A stretch of 64,000 nt of DNA from Rhizophagus irregularis (Eukaryota > Glomeromycota > Glomeromycetes > Glomerales > Glomeraceae), in assembly GCF_026210795.1 (NCBI RefSeq), contig NC_089442.1, forward strand, positions 2,852,001 through 2,916,000, given 5' to 3'. Numbering within the stretch: position 1 is the first letter of the stretch; each line of letters starts with the position of its first letter. Positions 24,853 through 35,754 of this stretch are shown here, in pieces. The notes under the pieces were generated by a model that did not search any database, was not told the DNA's origin, and saw nothing but the letters and a program-made list of their open reading frames with translations. The position numbers and the translations under genes were made by a program.

Positions 24853-24984
24853 ACGATATTTTTTTTTGAAATTTAATACTATTTATTTTTTTACAAATAA
24901 TACTTAAACTTATCATAATTATAATGATAATTTTACTTGAACAAAAAATATATATATTTATTTCAATTAATTTTCAGCAATGCT

Positions 24985-25300
24985 TCTTCCCGATCAAAAA
25001 AAACCTGAGAGACGAAGGGACAGAAAAAAATTATTAAAGAGAAAAAAATAAAGAAACGGCGCTTACCCATGGCCCTTCAGCGCCAATGAATGAATTTTTT
25101 TGGTTTGAAAAAAAAACCAAACCGAAAAGGGGAAAATTAAAGATATTAAACATTTGAAAGAAAAAATTCAGTTTGAAAAAAAAGCTGAAAAAAATTTTGA
25201 AAAAAAAAGATTGGCTTGAAAAAAACTGTAAAAGGAAAGGTTAAAAATATTAAATATTAGAAAAATTTTCAGTTAATAATCCAAAAAAAAAATTTTGACC
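24985..25300. repeat. A-rich repeat block 2
   Basis: Similar in style to block 1: purine-rich, with GGCGCTTACCCATGG in place of GGTACTTACCATAG and TTGGTTTGAAAAAAAAACCA palindromes. It follows the end of copy 4 just as block 1 follows the end of copy 3. Confidence 0.45.
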
Positions 25301-26180
25301 AAATTTCATTAACCGGATTTTACCAGAATAGATCGGGCGCAGCATGTCATGGGTTTCATATTACAGCACGTTTTTCATGTTATATGTAGATGTAAATCAT
25401 TCATTCATGTACGATAAAAGTTATTAACTGATATTATTAGGATTAAAGGAAAAATAATTTTTATAAGCGAAAATCCGTTGATATAAGAAGGTTATAATAA
25501 TAATAATTTTTTTTATCATAGTTGTTCTTTTATATGACTCATTAATCCATCCATGTTACATCATATACTTTTAATAGCTGTAGATATTAATCCTACTAAA
25601 ATTATTAAATAAAGAAGAATTATTATTTTTAAACTTTTCAATAAAAACGCCCGGTTAACTCATTAAAAAACTTACATGAAAACATAGTTATAAGTGTATG
25701 AATACTAGCTATATAAGAGAGGATTTAAAAGAATAAAAAAATATATATATAAAATATTCATTTATGTATTCACATATAATTTCAATTATTTCATTTTAAA
25801 GAATTTTTTTAATTAATGAATTTTTTTAAGAATATTTTTCTTTTTCTTGCTTAAATCAGGACATGTAAAGACCAATATAATAAATATTGTACCTATTACA
25901 CCTCTTATCATATAACATTCTCTTCTTCATTTAACATGTATTTACTATATAATTATGAATGTATGTAATGTACAAGTTTGTAATGTAAAAAGTTTTTAAA
26001 AAAATTAAAAGTGAATTGTTATACATAATTTATAATTATGTGTGAGCACTTTAGCTTAGCGATTTTCTTTTCATTTACTTTTTTTTATAGCTGTGTAATG
26101 TGTATACACAAAATCAGGCTTAGTAGAAAAGAAAAAATTTATAAATTCGGTATTGATCTTTACTGTATTACATTTATAAG
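25301..26180. other. AT-rich intergenic sequence
   Basis: Nothing coding or repeated is recognised. Confidence 0.4.
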
Positions 26181-26360
26181 AAAATAGATTATGTTCAATT
26201 AATTCCTAATGAAGAACAGTCCTATCTTCCTAAAATGAATCATTTTATATCAATCAATAAATTACTTCCAAATATACCAGATGCTTTTAGGGATAAGTAT
26301 TTTTCAAATAGAGAAATGGAGGATTTGGTAGAACTTAAAAATATTATCGATAACTTATAA
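26181..26360 (+). pseudogene. Orphan last exon of a RING/TPR family member
   Basis: After a TTATAAG acceptor, an open 60-codon stretch reads KIDYVQLIPNEEQ ... LPKMNHF ... LPNIPDAFRDKYFSNREMED ... LKNIIDNL and stops at 26358-26360. It matches exon 6 of all intact copies in length and in its KID(Y)V start, LP...P..F.(D/N)KYF and final L..IIxxL. No other exons of this copy are visible before it. It is undamaged, so it is either a recent deletion product or a 3' exon available to another transcript. Confidence 0.7.
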
Positions 26361-27203
26361 CTAATCTATAACAATTGTATTAACATTTTTTTTCGTTTAA
26401 TATATTATATTCTCATAGTTCACAATATTTTATAATAAAGTATATTTCTTATTTTTTTTAAGCGTCTTTTTAGAGTATCTATCTGTCACAACATTTTACT
26501 GAAAAATTTATAATCCTTAGTTCATCTTATTGTAATTTGTAAGTTTTATACATTATAACATTTTAACAAGTAATCTGTGAACACGTGAAATAACGATTAC
26601 ATATGAAAACATGAAAAGATAAATTTTTGATCAATCATTAATCAAGCATTTCATGGGTGTAAAAAATTTAATATGATATCTCGAAAATTATATTGTAATA
26701 TTTTGTTTTGAATTCAGGTGCAAAAATTTGTCATTTATATAATTTGTGCTGTAGAAGGAAGCATGATCAAATGGTTAGATGTAATTTGTAAAAATTTCTA
26801 TTTAACTTGAAATCTTTGAAATTGATAATATTTCCTATGATAATTTAAAATTTTCATAAGTTATGATTTATTAGAATATTTAAAATAATTCTTTAAGGAT
26901 TGAAGTCAAATGTTACATGGTACGAATTATTTAAAATCAAATGTGAAAATGGGAGATAAATTTATAACAAGCAAGTAGTGATGCTAATAAATAGAAAAAT
27001 ATGTATTAGAGAAGAGACCCAGAGGTTATACGTTTATCATAAATAAAAATCCTTTTGTTTCTAATTATCCTAATGAAAATAAAGGCTTTTGACTATTATG
27101 AATAATAAAATGGGACAAATCTTATCTTTATTTTGATAAAAGATGTATTATTACATTCTCTATTTTTACTGAATTCAACTAGTTATATTCGCCATCAAAA
27201 TGA
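26361..27203. other. AT-rich intergenic sequence
   Basis: No gene recognised; it is the 3' flank of the acidic gene on the - strand. Confidence 0.4.
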
Positions 27204-27572
27204 TCATTTATAAAAAAAATCATCATAATCATCAACATAACCAATATCATAATTATCATCATCATAAGAATCATTATAATCAAAAGAATCATCATCATAA
27301 GAGTCATTATCATCAGAAGAATCATCATCATAAGAGTCATCATTATCATAAAAATCATCATAAAAATCATCATAAAAATCATCATCATCATCATCATTAT
27401 AAGAATCATCATCATCATAAGAATCATCATTGTCATTGTCATCATCATCATCATCATTATTATAAAAGGCACCATTGTGGTAATAATTGCCATTATTATT
27501 GTTATTGTTAAGAGCAACTAACGCCGTTATTATTACAAATGTTGCAAGTGCTGCAACTTTCCAAAATGCCAT
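27204..27572 (-). CDS. Small Asp/Tyr-rich membrane or secreted protein (paralog B)
   Basis: 122 residues from the ATG at 27572: MAFWKVAALATFVIITALVA is a hydrophobic signal or anchor, followed by a poly-Asn spacer and a long tail of Asp with Ser, Tyr and Phe in repeats such as DDSYDDD and DDFYDDFYDD. A longer frame to 27689 is open, but this ATG is chosen because the paralog at 419-682 starts at the same point and because a CCAAT and TATA pair lies just upstream. The repetitive tail is longer than in paralog A (by about 35 residues), as expected for slippage in GAT-type repeats. The opposite strand gives a His-rich frame that is only a shadow. Function unknown; it could be a secreted or cell-surface acidic protein. 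Confidence 0.65.
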   Translation of the reverse strand: MAFWKVAALATFVIITALVALNNNNNNGNYYHNGAFYNNDDDDDDNDNDDSYDDDDSYNDDDDDDFYDDFYDDFYDNDDSYDDDSSDDNDSYDDDSFDYNDSYDDDNYDIGYVDDYDDFFYK

Positions 27573-27616
27573 TTTTAAATTTTGGCTTGAAGATGATTTA
27601 CAAAAAGAAGTTAAAG

Positions 27617-27633
27617 TATTTATATATGATTGG
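27617..27633 (-). promoter_or_regulatory. CCAAT plus TATA box of paralog B
   Basis: Read on the - strand: CCAATCATATATAAATAC, placing the TATA box about 50 bp before the ATG at 27572. It supports the shorter start. Confidence 0.5.
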
Positions 27634-28121
27634 AAATTTTTGTAATAATATACAAGCGAAATGAAATTCATTTGGGCGTAATATATCACGTTTTAATTAT
27701 GTTGAATATCGAAGTAGTACAATTAGAAAACAGATTACATAAAGTGATAAGCTGGTAATTTTCATGTGAAAAAGAAAAATAACTGCTTTAGACTAATTAT
27801 TGTTGATCTTTGGAGAATCAATGTCACAAAGTTTTTATAGTTTTCATGTGCTTGTTTTATAATCGGTAACTTTCTATTTACTAGTTTGCAATCAGCCAAT
27901 GATTATCTTTACCTAATGTGGTTAATTTCAAAAATAATTCATGATATAGTTTAAAAAGTTGAATTGTTATACTATTAAATTGCAATTTCCAACTCAATAC
28001 AATTAGTAAATTAAAAATTAAGTCTCGAAAATAATTTTGCCATTTGTTCATTTTGATGAAATACACTAATATTAATAAAGTATTAAACGGTTGTTACCAT
28101 AATTTTTATTGAATATAAATA

Positions 28122-29317
28122 TCACAATTTGTTATGAGCATGATAAGACGATAAAATGTCAGAAATCACTATGTCATACAGCAGAGAAGCATCTTTCCCC
28201 CTCTGTATTTCACGTAATGAGTTTATATAATCTTCTCGTTTAACTTGGTGAAAAATAGCAGGTAGATAACCATTACAAATAAGGTACTGTGCCATAATTG
28301 AACGGCTCACGCGTCCATTACCATCATAAAACGGATGAATATGAGCTAGGGATGCATTAAGACGACAAGAAATCATGATAGGATGAATGGCAATATTTTT
28401 GCTTTCATCGTGAAACTTCATAAACTCTTCCATTAGTGCAGGTACTTCTACATCATACTATAAAGGATGCAAAATAACAAGTTAATAACTTGATTTTATC
28501 AAACAAGAAAAAATAAATTAGGTTTTACCGGATAAACTGTAAAAGGATCACCGTATGATTGTACTACAAATGTTCGAAATTTTCCTGCTTGTTGCATATT
28601 TTTTCTATTATACCATGGACAAAAATTTTCCATTGGAGTATCCTTTAGCATAATGCGATGAACTTTTTTTATCCCATCAATATTGATCTCTTGATTCAAT
28701 TTGCGCACGGTATTGTAGATGAAATACGTAGCAAGAAGGTGATTACGAACCTCAATAATCTCTTTTTCGGATTTATCAGAAGAAGAAATAGAACTTGGAG
28801 GAGGAAATTTCTCATTCTTCAATAAATTATTTAGATTATAAGACTTGTTCAGCCTGTCCCAAATTTCCTGTGATTCTGATAGTTCTAATGTATTCGCTTC
28901 AATAGCACAACTTCTATGTGAAAAATTCACAATCATATTTTGCAAGATCTTCACAATGGGACTTTTGGTGCTAAGTAAATCAATCTCTTTTAAGTAATGG
29001 ATATTTTTTTCTTGATATTCTGTTAATGAACAAAAATAAAATTTATCATTTTATGATGAAAAATCAATTGAAATAATTTAAAAAAGGATCGTAGTTGATT
29101 ATACCATAATCTTTTGCACGCCATTCAAATGGACAATAATAGTCTCTCCAGACTTTTCCAGAATTAAAAAGTTCATACCACTCTTTTGATCCTTCCTCAA
29201 ATTTTTTTAAGGGAGCATAAATCTGAAAGCAATATAAAGTTAGAAAATATTAATTTACATTAATGTATTTATGAAGTGAAAAAATACCTCATTCAGTAAA
29301 GCACGCCGTTGAGCCAT
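28122..29317 (-). CDS. Fic domain protein (AMPylation family), four exons
   Basis: Exons on - : 29288-29317, 29105-29222, 28529-29019, 28122-28457; all GT-AG, phases agree, 324 aa. The first exon reads MAQRRALLNE. The Fic core HPFYDGNGRVSR has the catalytic His at about residue 254 and fits HPFx(D/E)GN(G/K)R completely. The helix SHRSCAIEANTLELSESQEI (83-102) corresponds to the autoinhibitory helix of FICD-type proteins, (S/T)xxxE(G/N): Ser86 and Glu90 are present but Ala replaces Gly at 91. KFRTFVVQSYGDPFTVYP is likely the flap that holds the target. Fic enzymes usually transfer AMP from ATP to Ser, Thr or Tyr side chains. The protein has no membrane helix, unlike animal FICD. A LINE-like element lies about 300 bp upstream. 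The target cannot be inferred. Confidence 0.88.
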
Positions 29318-29603
29318 GCGGATAGATACTGGGTAGAAAAAGATAAAATTTTTTAGCTAATGATCTATGACCATTCATTTTATCATAATTATGAGTAATA
29401 TTGTGATAATCAAAAAGAAATTTTAATACACTAAACTTATAATATCTTAGGAACATTTGGTTTGGTCTCAACCAATTTTTTTTTTAAAAAAAATAAATAT
29501 TCTGAGAAAAATATACATATTGGATAAGGTTTTCTAACCGCAACATCTTATCAGATTCACGTGATTTTGAAAGCAAGCTAGTGTTGTCCATCTGCACAAT
29601 TGG

Positions 29604-29617
29604 ACCAAATATCCGTC
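29604..29617. repeat. Left target-site duplication of the LINE-like element
   Basis: ACCAAATATCCGTC here and again at 32305-32318, a perfect 14-bp direct repeat bracketing the insertion. Confidence 0.85.
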
Positions 29618-32304
29618 GTATGAAAAAAAAAACTCTTTCCCCTTTTTCTTCATTTCAGTAGTTTTCCGCAGTAATTTTGCGCAAGTTTATTTTTTTTAGT
29701 TTCTATTTGAAACACCCAAAGGGAAGAGGCCCTAATAGGGCGCCTCGGGCATAAGACGAGGTTTTATTGTTCTTATTACACCCATACTCAAAGGGTTGGT
29801 TATGTCTTATTTTCCAAGAGCCGACGATTTTGTTCTTGCACCCGGATACGACTATACGCCTGCTGGTCCTGATGACTTCGTTTTCAACCACGATACTTCA
29901 CAAACAGTACCTCCTACTGAAGACAGTTTATCAGATACACCTTCATCTCATAACGACTTTGATGATATTAGGCCCTTTTCCTCGCCTAACAAAAATTATA
30001 TTTTTTCTACAAAATACGAAAAGTTCCACGTGACTCCACACCATAGAGCCGGTTATAACAAGATTTACAATTTTAGGCGTTCAAAAAGTTTCTTTTTTGA
30101 GCTGGTTGATCATTTACCAGACACCAATCAACTTCAAGTGAAGATTTACACAAATGATTATCATATGTCCTCTAACCCAATTAATCATGATTCCACAAGC
30201 CGACTCCCTAATTTCAAATTTCAAATATCGAAACAGCTCACGCACTTTTTTTTAACACAAAAAGTTATTCCTCGAAGATTGCAAGAAAAATTTTTTACAC
30301 ATATTCGTAAAAAACTATTGGAGCGTTTGGATTTTATAAGATCACGTGCCCAAAAAAAAGACAAAAATAATCACATGACTAAAACTTTTTTTAATTTTTC
30401 GTATAAAAAATATAGATTTTATTTTGGAATTTACCTCCCATGTAATCATACTCACACAGTGGGTTTACTTCCCAATACTATTGCAACCTGCTCCATTCCG
30501 GTCCCTTTTACAATGTCACATCATCGTCATGCCTGTATCATCCACCATAAGAATCTTGTTCTTTATTCTATCTCGAAGGATAACAAAATTCCTGACTTTA
30601 GTCGTTGCAAAACATTCAAAGATTTTCATGCATCTCGCCTCTACAACAGATGGACCAAAAAGAAATTACATCAGAATTTTTCGAACCGATTGGGTATCTC
30701 TTTCACCACATCATACCATGCATATAACACTAATGTCGTCGCTACGAAAGGACTTGATTTTATTTATGGCAAATCTTATGGAAATCTTCAATTTACCCCC
30801 AGTTCATCTCCAAATGTAAAGAAAAGACAAGAAGCACGTTTTAACGCTTTGGTTAGGCACACTTTTCATAACGCCAAGCTGGATGATAATGCGCTAACGG
30901 ATGATAAACTCCACGTTGCACGACGTCACAAATTATTATTCCAAAAAAATCAAAGTTTCATCACTCCCATTAAACACCTTCGATACAAGAAAAAATTTGT
31001 CATACCATCAAAAGAACATTACACCTTTCCAATCCCCGTTCATAAACCAAGAACTGTATCTGTACCCATTTTGGTAGAACCGATCTGCAACGATAGCTCT
31101 GTCGCACCTAAACCAATTGAGAATGTTATATCCCCAGTCAATATAAACCATTGGGAGAATGTACCTGAACATTATATTCCTTTAATTCCTCCATATGCCA
31201 TTTATGAAGGTGGCCGATTGAATCAACCTTCTCGTATGAAAGTGTGGAAAAAGAAATTACAACCACTTGCAGTCGGCAGTGATGGCTGGCTAGCCTTCAT
31301 GAAAGAAATTTATGATGATCACATATCAACGACAAAATACGAACAAGGAAAAATTGATGCCGGAATACAATGGGATACTACTCCTGATCAAGGCGAATAC
31401 AGGAAAGATCTTTGCGATCTTATAATAGAAGTCACTAACACTAAACATGATTATGAGATGAAATTACTTGAAATCTCATCGGTAGTAACACCTGAATTTC
31501 CAATTTTATCTGGACCTATCAAGAATAGCAAACGCAAAAAACGCGAAAAACGTCAAGTACAAATATTACGAGAATTTGAACGGAAAAAACAGGAAGATAC
31601 CGAAATCTTAGAAGACTTACGTTCTCAGGTTCTAAATTATGATGACATTTTTTACATGAATTATTATAGGAATGAATTCAGTTTGGCATATCAGCCTTGT
31701 GCTATTATGGATGATAGACCGTTTAAACGAAGTGCCAGTAATAATGGCAATTTAGATACTCACTATGGTTATCATATAGATAAAAAGGTTTGCTTGGTAT
31801 CCGCCTCGAAGGATTTAGGTAACAGTTCGTCTACTCGTACTACTTAAGTACTCGTTAGTCATTTTTTATATAGGAATTTACACATATATTAGTTTCTTTT
31901 TGTACATGCTTATTAGCATTTTAGTTCTTTTCCTTTATGTTAGATTTTTAACAACTTAAAATAGTGTAAACCATTCCACCTCTTACAGTATTTACAGGTG
32001 GCAACCCTTGTGGTTGAAAGAAAAATACAGATTAATGCTTGTCAATTAATTGAAATTTAGCTATTTATAATGTTTAGATCGCCACAACTTCTTATTATTT
32101 CGTTAGGGTTCTTTATATAGTTCATACTTTTTCTTGGACATTGGTCCCTATTCGGTAGCGGAGGGGATCAATCTGGTTCGATGGATTCAAAGAAGTTCGG
32201 GTCCGCCCTAGGGTGGATGATAGCTAGATGTAGGGTAGCACCGTTAGGTATATGTCCTGTTAATAGCCTATCCGTCTTCACATAAAATAAAATAAAATAA
32301 AATA
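29618..32304 (+). mobile_element. LINE-like (non-LTR) retroelement carrying only an ORF1-type gene
   Basis: A 2687-bp insertion between 14-bp duplications. It has no terminal repeats and ends in an ATAAA/AAAAT-repeat tail (32282-32304) after a GC-richer 3' region (about 32150-32280, CGGTAGCGGAGGGGATCAAT and GGTAGCACCGTTAGGTATAT). A GC-rich 5' leader (29710-29760) precedes the single long ORF. No reverse transcriptase frame is present, so it must have been moved by machinery in trans or lost ORF2. GC content and codon use differ from the host flanks. Confidence 0.8.
29802..31847 (+). CDS. ORF1-like protein of the LINE-like element
   Basis: 681 residues from the ATG at 29802 (MSYFPRADDFVLAPGYDYTP); the two codons before it are open but start with TTG. 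No family is recognised with certainty. The N-terminus is acidic and Pro-rich; the middle is basic and rich in His and aromatic residues, with a cluster of Cys and His at about residues 210-250 (PCNHTHTV ... ATC ... SHHRHACIIHH); around 555-610 a highly charged stretch (KNSKRKKREKRQVQILREFE) is a likely coiled coil and nucleic-acid binding segment. A basic RNA-binding particle protein with a coiled coil is what an ORF1 would be. No reverse transcriptase, endonuclease or protease motif is seen. The frame is intact, which suggests recent activity. Confidence 0.65.
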   Translation: MSYFPRADDFVLAPGYDYTPAGPDDFVFNHDTSQTVPPTEDSLSDTPSSHNDFDDIRPFSSPNKNYIFSTKYEKFHVTPHHRAGYNKIYNFRRSKSFFFELVDHLPDTNQLQVKIYTNDYHMSSNPINHDSTSRLPNFKFQISKQLTHFFLTQKVIPRRLQEKFFTHIRKKLLERLDFIRSRAQKKDKNNHMTKTFFNFSYKKYRFYFGIYLPCNHTHTVGLLPNTIATCSIPVPFTMSHHRHACIIHHKNLVLYSISKDNKIPDFSRCKTFKDFHASRLYNRWTKKKLHQNFSNRLGISFTTSYHAYNTNVVATKGLDFIYGKSYGNLQFTPSSSPNVKKRQEARFNALVRHTFHNAKLDDNALTDDKLHVARRHKLLFQKNQSFITPIKHLRYKKKFVIPSKEHYTFPIPVHKPRTVSVPILVEPICNDSSVAPKPIENVISPVNINHWENVPEHYIPLIPPYAIYEGGRLNQPSRMKVWKKKLQPLAVGSDGWLAFMKEIYDDHISTTKYEQGKIDAGIQWDTTPDQGEYRKDLCDLIIEVTNTKHDYEMKLLEISSVVTPEFPILSGPIKNSKRKKREKRQVQILREFERKKQEDTEILEDLRSQVLNYDDIFYMNYYRNEFSLAYQPCAIMDDRPFKRSASNNGNLDTHYGYHIDKKVCLVSASKDLGNSSSTRTT

Positions 32305-32318
32305 ACCAAATATCCGTC

Positions 32319-32623
32319 AATGCTTTCTAATGGGTCTATAATAAAATTCTGGGAATTAAATGATAATTTTGCCATTATTAAAAATTAATGAAAGTAATTT
32401 CAAATTGTTGAACGAAAATTACTTTAATAACGCAACAACTGTACAATTGTAAGACAACTATTGTAAGTTCAGAATAAAAAATATGTGATGAATATTAAAA
32501 ATCTTGTAGGATAAGGACTTCCCTATATAAAATATAAGCCATTTATTTTTCACACATTCAGAAATACAGAATGGTTTAAAAAAAGGAAAGAAATAAAATA
32601 CCTATGATTCTTATGGTTTGATT
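32319..32623. other. Original upstream flank of the Fic gene, displaced by the retroelement
   Basis: AT-rich, without a gene. Before the insertion it lay next to 29603, about 300 bp from the Fic start. Confidence 0.4.
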
Positions 32624-33560
32624 CTAAACAAGAAAAGCCAACCGGGTGAATCGTAAGATTAACATATTCTCTTGATAATCCACCAACTTTAGCAGGTTCT
32701 TTTTTTCATCATGAAATCCACATTCTTTCATCCTTTGATAGAATAATGTGGATTCACAATTTGCCTCACACTTCGGAAGTATCCCTATAGAAATGAAAAA
32801 AAAATAAATATAATAAATATGTTTCCCAACAACTACGTCTTTCGCTTGGAGTTCAATAACTGTAATATCTTTGGAACGTTTAACTGCATATGTATGACAT
32901 GACATTATCTTGTTTCTAAATAAGTTATACTTATATAAAACAAATAAATGTAGGGATCTGGTATGACCAAAAGTCTAAAATGTTACCTTTTCTAAAAGAT
33001 CGTCTAACTTAAGATCCATTCCCAAGATAGTAGCATCTTCCCTTTATAATGTAATGCAATGATAAAAATGCTAGGGGTATATTAAAATAATTATTCTGTC
33101 GCCTATTAATTGAATTAAGTAAGTATAAATTATTAATCTTTCATAACCTACCGATTATCTGGAACACTACCCGTCTTAACCTAAAACTTCCATTTTGCTG
33201 GTTTTTTCTCTCTGAATCCTACTGGATCAGTTGAAATCTATTATCTCACGTTCTGCAAAACTATCTAATTGACTTCCAAGATAATTATTATGATCGCACA
33301 TAGTTTTATAAACTGCTTCAAGATGCCAAATTTCTTTGGTGATTTCCTCGCGAAGGTTACTAAGATGTGCCGACTCTTGAGCAACTCCTTCTGTAATAAG
33401 ATGATATCCATCTTCACGATCTATTATTTGAACTCCCTCGAGTTCACGTTGACTTTTATTCCTTTACAAACTAAAGTAGCATCATTGGTAGTAGTCGCTG
33501 TTTCAGCAATCATAAGTAGATCTATCTGTTTTTTTTCCTGATATTCTGGAATAAAAACTT
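32624..33560 (-). pseudogene. Relic resembling an IQGAP/RasGAP C-terminal region
   Basis: On the - strand, 33550-33250 reads PEYQEKKQIDLLMIAETATT, then after a 1-bp shift QRELEGVQIIDREDGYHLIT, then LSNLREEITKEIWHLEAVYK and TMCDHNNYLGSQLDSF. A helical YHL...LE.VY...DHNNYL.SQL pattern followed by KMEVLG and VPDNR pieces (about 33140-33200) recalls the RasGAP_C domain of IQGAP proteins. The last part, 32905-32624, holds KDITVIELQAKDVV in an ORF interrupted by intron-like DNA. Frameshifts and stops show it is dead. The family call is from memory of the pattern and could be wrong. Confidence 0.45.
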
Positions 33561-34990
33561 AGGCTCTATACATAAAATGATGTGACACTATTATCAGATT
33601 TGAGAGCCAAAGCAAGATCTAAAAATATAAAAATATACAACAATTGGTATGATAATTATACCTCTTATAGGTGTCTCCTAATGATTAAATAAAGGAATTT
33701 CTATTATTTTGTTTTCCTTCGTTCCTAGGTACTTGAGGCCAATATCATTCAAAGTATATAAAAATGACTTTTTTCTGATGATGTCTAATGTAACAGAAAA
33801 TAATTTCTTCTTTAAATAAAGTAGGTAAGAATTTTCAAATCATATTTTACTTCAAAAGCAATATGCTATGACTATTCTATACCAAAAACTTAATGTTGAA
33901 TTAATAAGACGTGCATAATATGTATTTCGTTTAATAAACCAAATCCTTTATAGACAATGCCATATATTGATCCATCTACTTTAAAATGAATGATAAGTAA
34001 AATTATCTTTCAAAAGTGAGTTTTTTTATTATAATACATAAACATTATTGTTCACCTCTATACTTTCGTAAAAATTCAAATCCATTAAAATTTATTAATT
34101 CTCTGCTTATGATTTTTTATGAATGGATTTAGCATACTTATACTGTATATTCTTCTTTTGCATAAGAAAGCTTGTTTGCAAGATTTCGCAATCTAATAAT
34201 AAAGCATAATTAAATAATAGATAATAATGAATATTTATTCTTACGTACCAAAGTCAAAGTATGTCTTGGATGAGTTCCAGGTATTCCTTCTATTAACATA
34301 TAATATTTTTTTTTATAACAAATTATTTATAATTCAATCTTTCTTATAACTTTTAAAAATTATACGCAAATACTATGTAAATTTATGGCAAGCTCTCCTT
34401 TACGTTATGGACTTATAAAAGGTTTCGCATCTGATACCCACATGATAAAATGTAAAATTTGAAAAAAACCATCATTGATAAATATAGTTAGTTCTTTGTT
34501 ACATTATAAATATACCATGCTTAAATAATCAAGTAAATGGTGGAATTTCTTGCATCACAGTGTACTTGAATACTTCAGTAGAATTTACATAATATAATTA
34601 TAATAATAATTTCAATCATTAATTTATTTTAATAATAGAATAAATAATTATTATAAATAAAAAATTTAATAATTTTTTTTTGGATTAAAAATACAATTGA
34701 GTATAATTATTCATGTTGTTATGTATTTTTCTAATAATGTTACCATTCATTCAAGAAATTTGTTTATTGCATATTATTGTCAACTTTGCAATCTTCTTAA
34801 TCTTCTTTCTGAATAAATAATCTGAAATACAAAATATGTGAGTACTGTACTATTGAACCAAAAAATATGAATGATTGGGTTGGCATGGTAACAGAACTTT
34901 TGCTTAATCTGAAATATATAAAGACGCCCTTCAGAAAAGCAAAAGGGTCGCAGCATCTCAGCGATACACAACTGTTAGTTTTCATCAAGG
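33561..34990. other. Intergenic, possibly more decayed exons on the - strand
   Basis: Short open pieces on - such as SVTLDIIRKKSFLYTLNDIG (near 33790) and VDGSIYGIVYKGFGLLNEI (near 33960) and EGIPGTHPRHTLTL (near 34270) may belong to the same dead gene. None is conclusive. Confidence 0.25.
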
Positions 34991-35220
34991 TTTTGAACCA
35001 AGTTACAATGGCTAATTTCTGTTATTCATGCAGCAAAAGCCAAGCACTCAAAGATTTGCAATCATCAGGAAATTCCTAAAAACAGAGAAGGACGTTCACA
35101 GTATCTGTCCCCCACATGCTAAGACAGCAAACTGTGGCCACGATGTGCTTCCAGTTCTCTGAATCTAAGAATGACCTCAATGAGAACAAATAATTGACAT
35201 GAAAAAGATGTCAAAAAAAC

Positions 35221-35307
35221 TGTTGAAAAGGTTGTGTTCCTCCTCAACAGGTGTTTTTTAAAATATATTGAAAAGGTTTGTGCCTCCTCAACAGGGGATT
35301 TTAAAAT
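35221..35307. repeat. Two-copy 46-bp repeat
   Basis: Each unit has TTGAAAAGG(T)TTGTG, CCTCCTCAACAGG and TTTTAAAAT. GTTGA and TCAAC within a unit can pair, so each unit may fold. Confidence 0.55.
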
Positions 35308-35754
35308 TCACCATCTAGATCATACTCCAAGTACATGCTAAGCCCCCTTAAGAACTTAACAGCAATTGATAAGAAACACTTGGATATTGCCTTTTGAACC
35401 CTCACAACATTTTAATGATAAAATAATACCTTAATATTGATGGCATCTGCTAATAGCTTAAAGTCTCTCTGTTGCAAAGTAAATGATACAAAAGATTATT
35501 AGATATCTAATACTAAAAATGTTAAAACTATCATCAGCAGAATATTTTTTTTCCTTTGTCACCTTACCACAAATGTACTGTATATTCAAACATTTCACAT
35601 TCTGCTTCTAATCTTGATTATTGAGGGAGAGTGATTCTTAGTTGCATAGTTATTAGAAGAATTAATATGAGAGATAATGCTGGACATTAGCGTGAGATAG
35701 TACGCCATGCTGCCCCGAAAGACTTATTAGCGAGAGATTTCAAAAAAAAAAAAT

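Noticed and set aside
27179-27517. Met/Ile-rich and His/Asn-rich frames over 27179-27517
   Set aside because: They are other frames of the GAT-repeat region coding the Asp/Tyr-rich protein; only that frame has a signal-like start and a paralog.
30424-30819. A 131-codon frame inside the retroelement
   Set aside because: Lies fully within the 681-codon ORF in another frame, with no features of its own.
32282-32304. Simple microsatellite
   Set aside because: The ATAAA repeat is better explained as the tail of the LINE-like element because the target duplication follows it directly.
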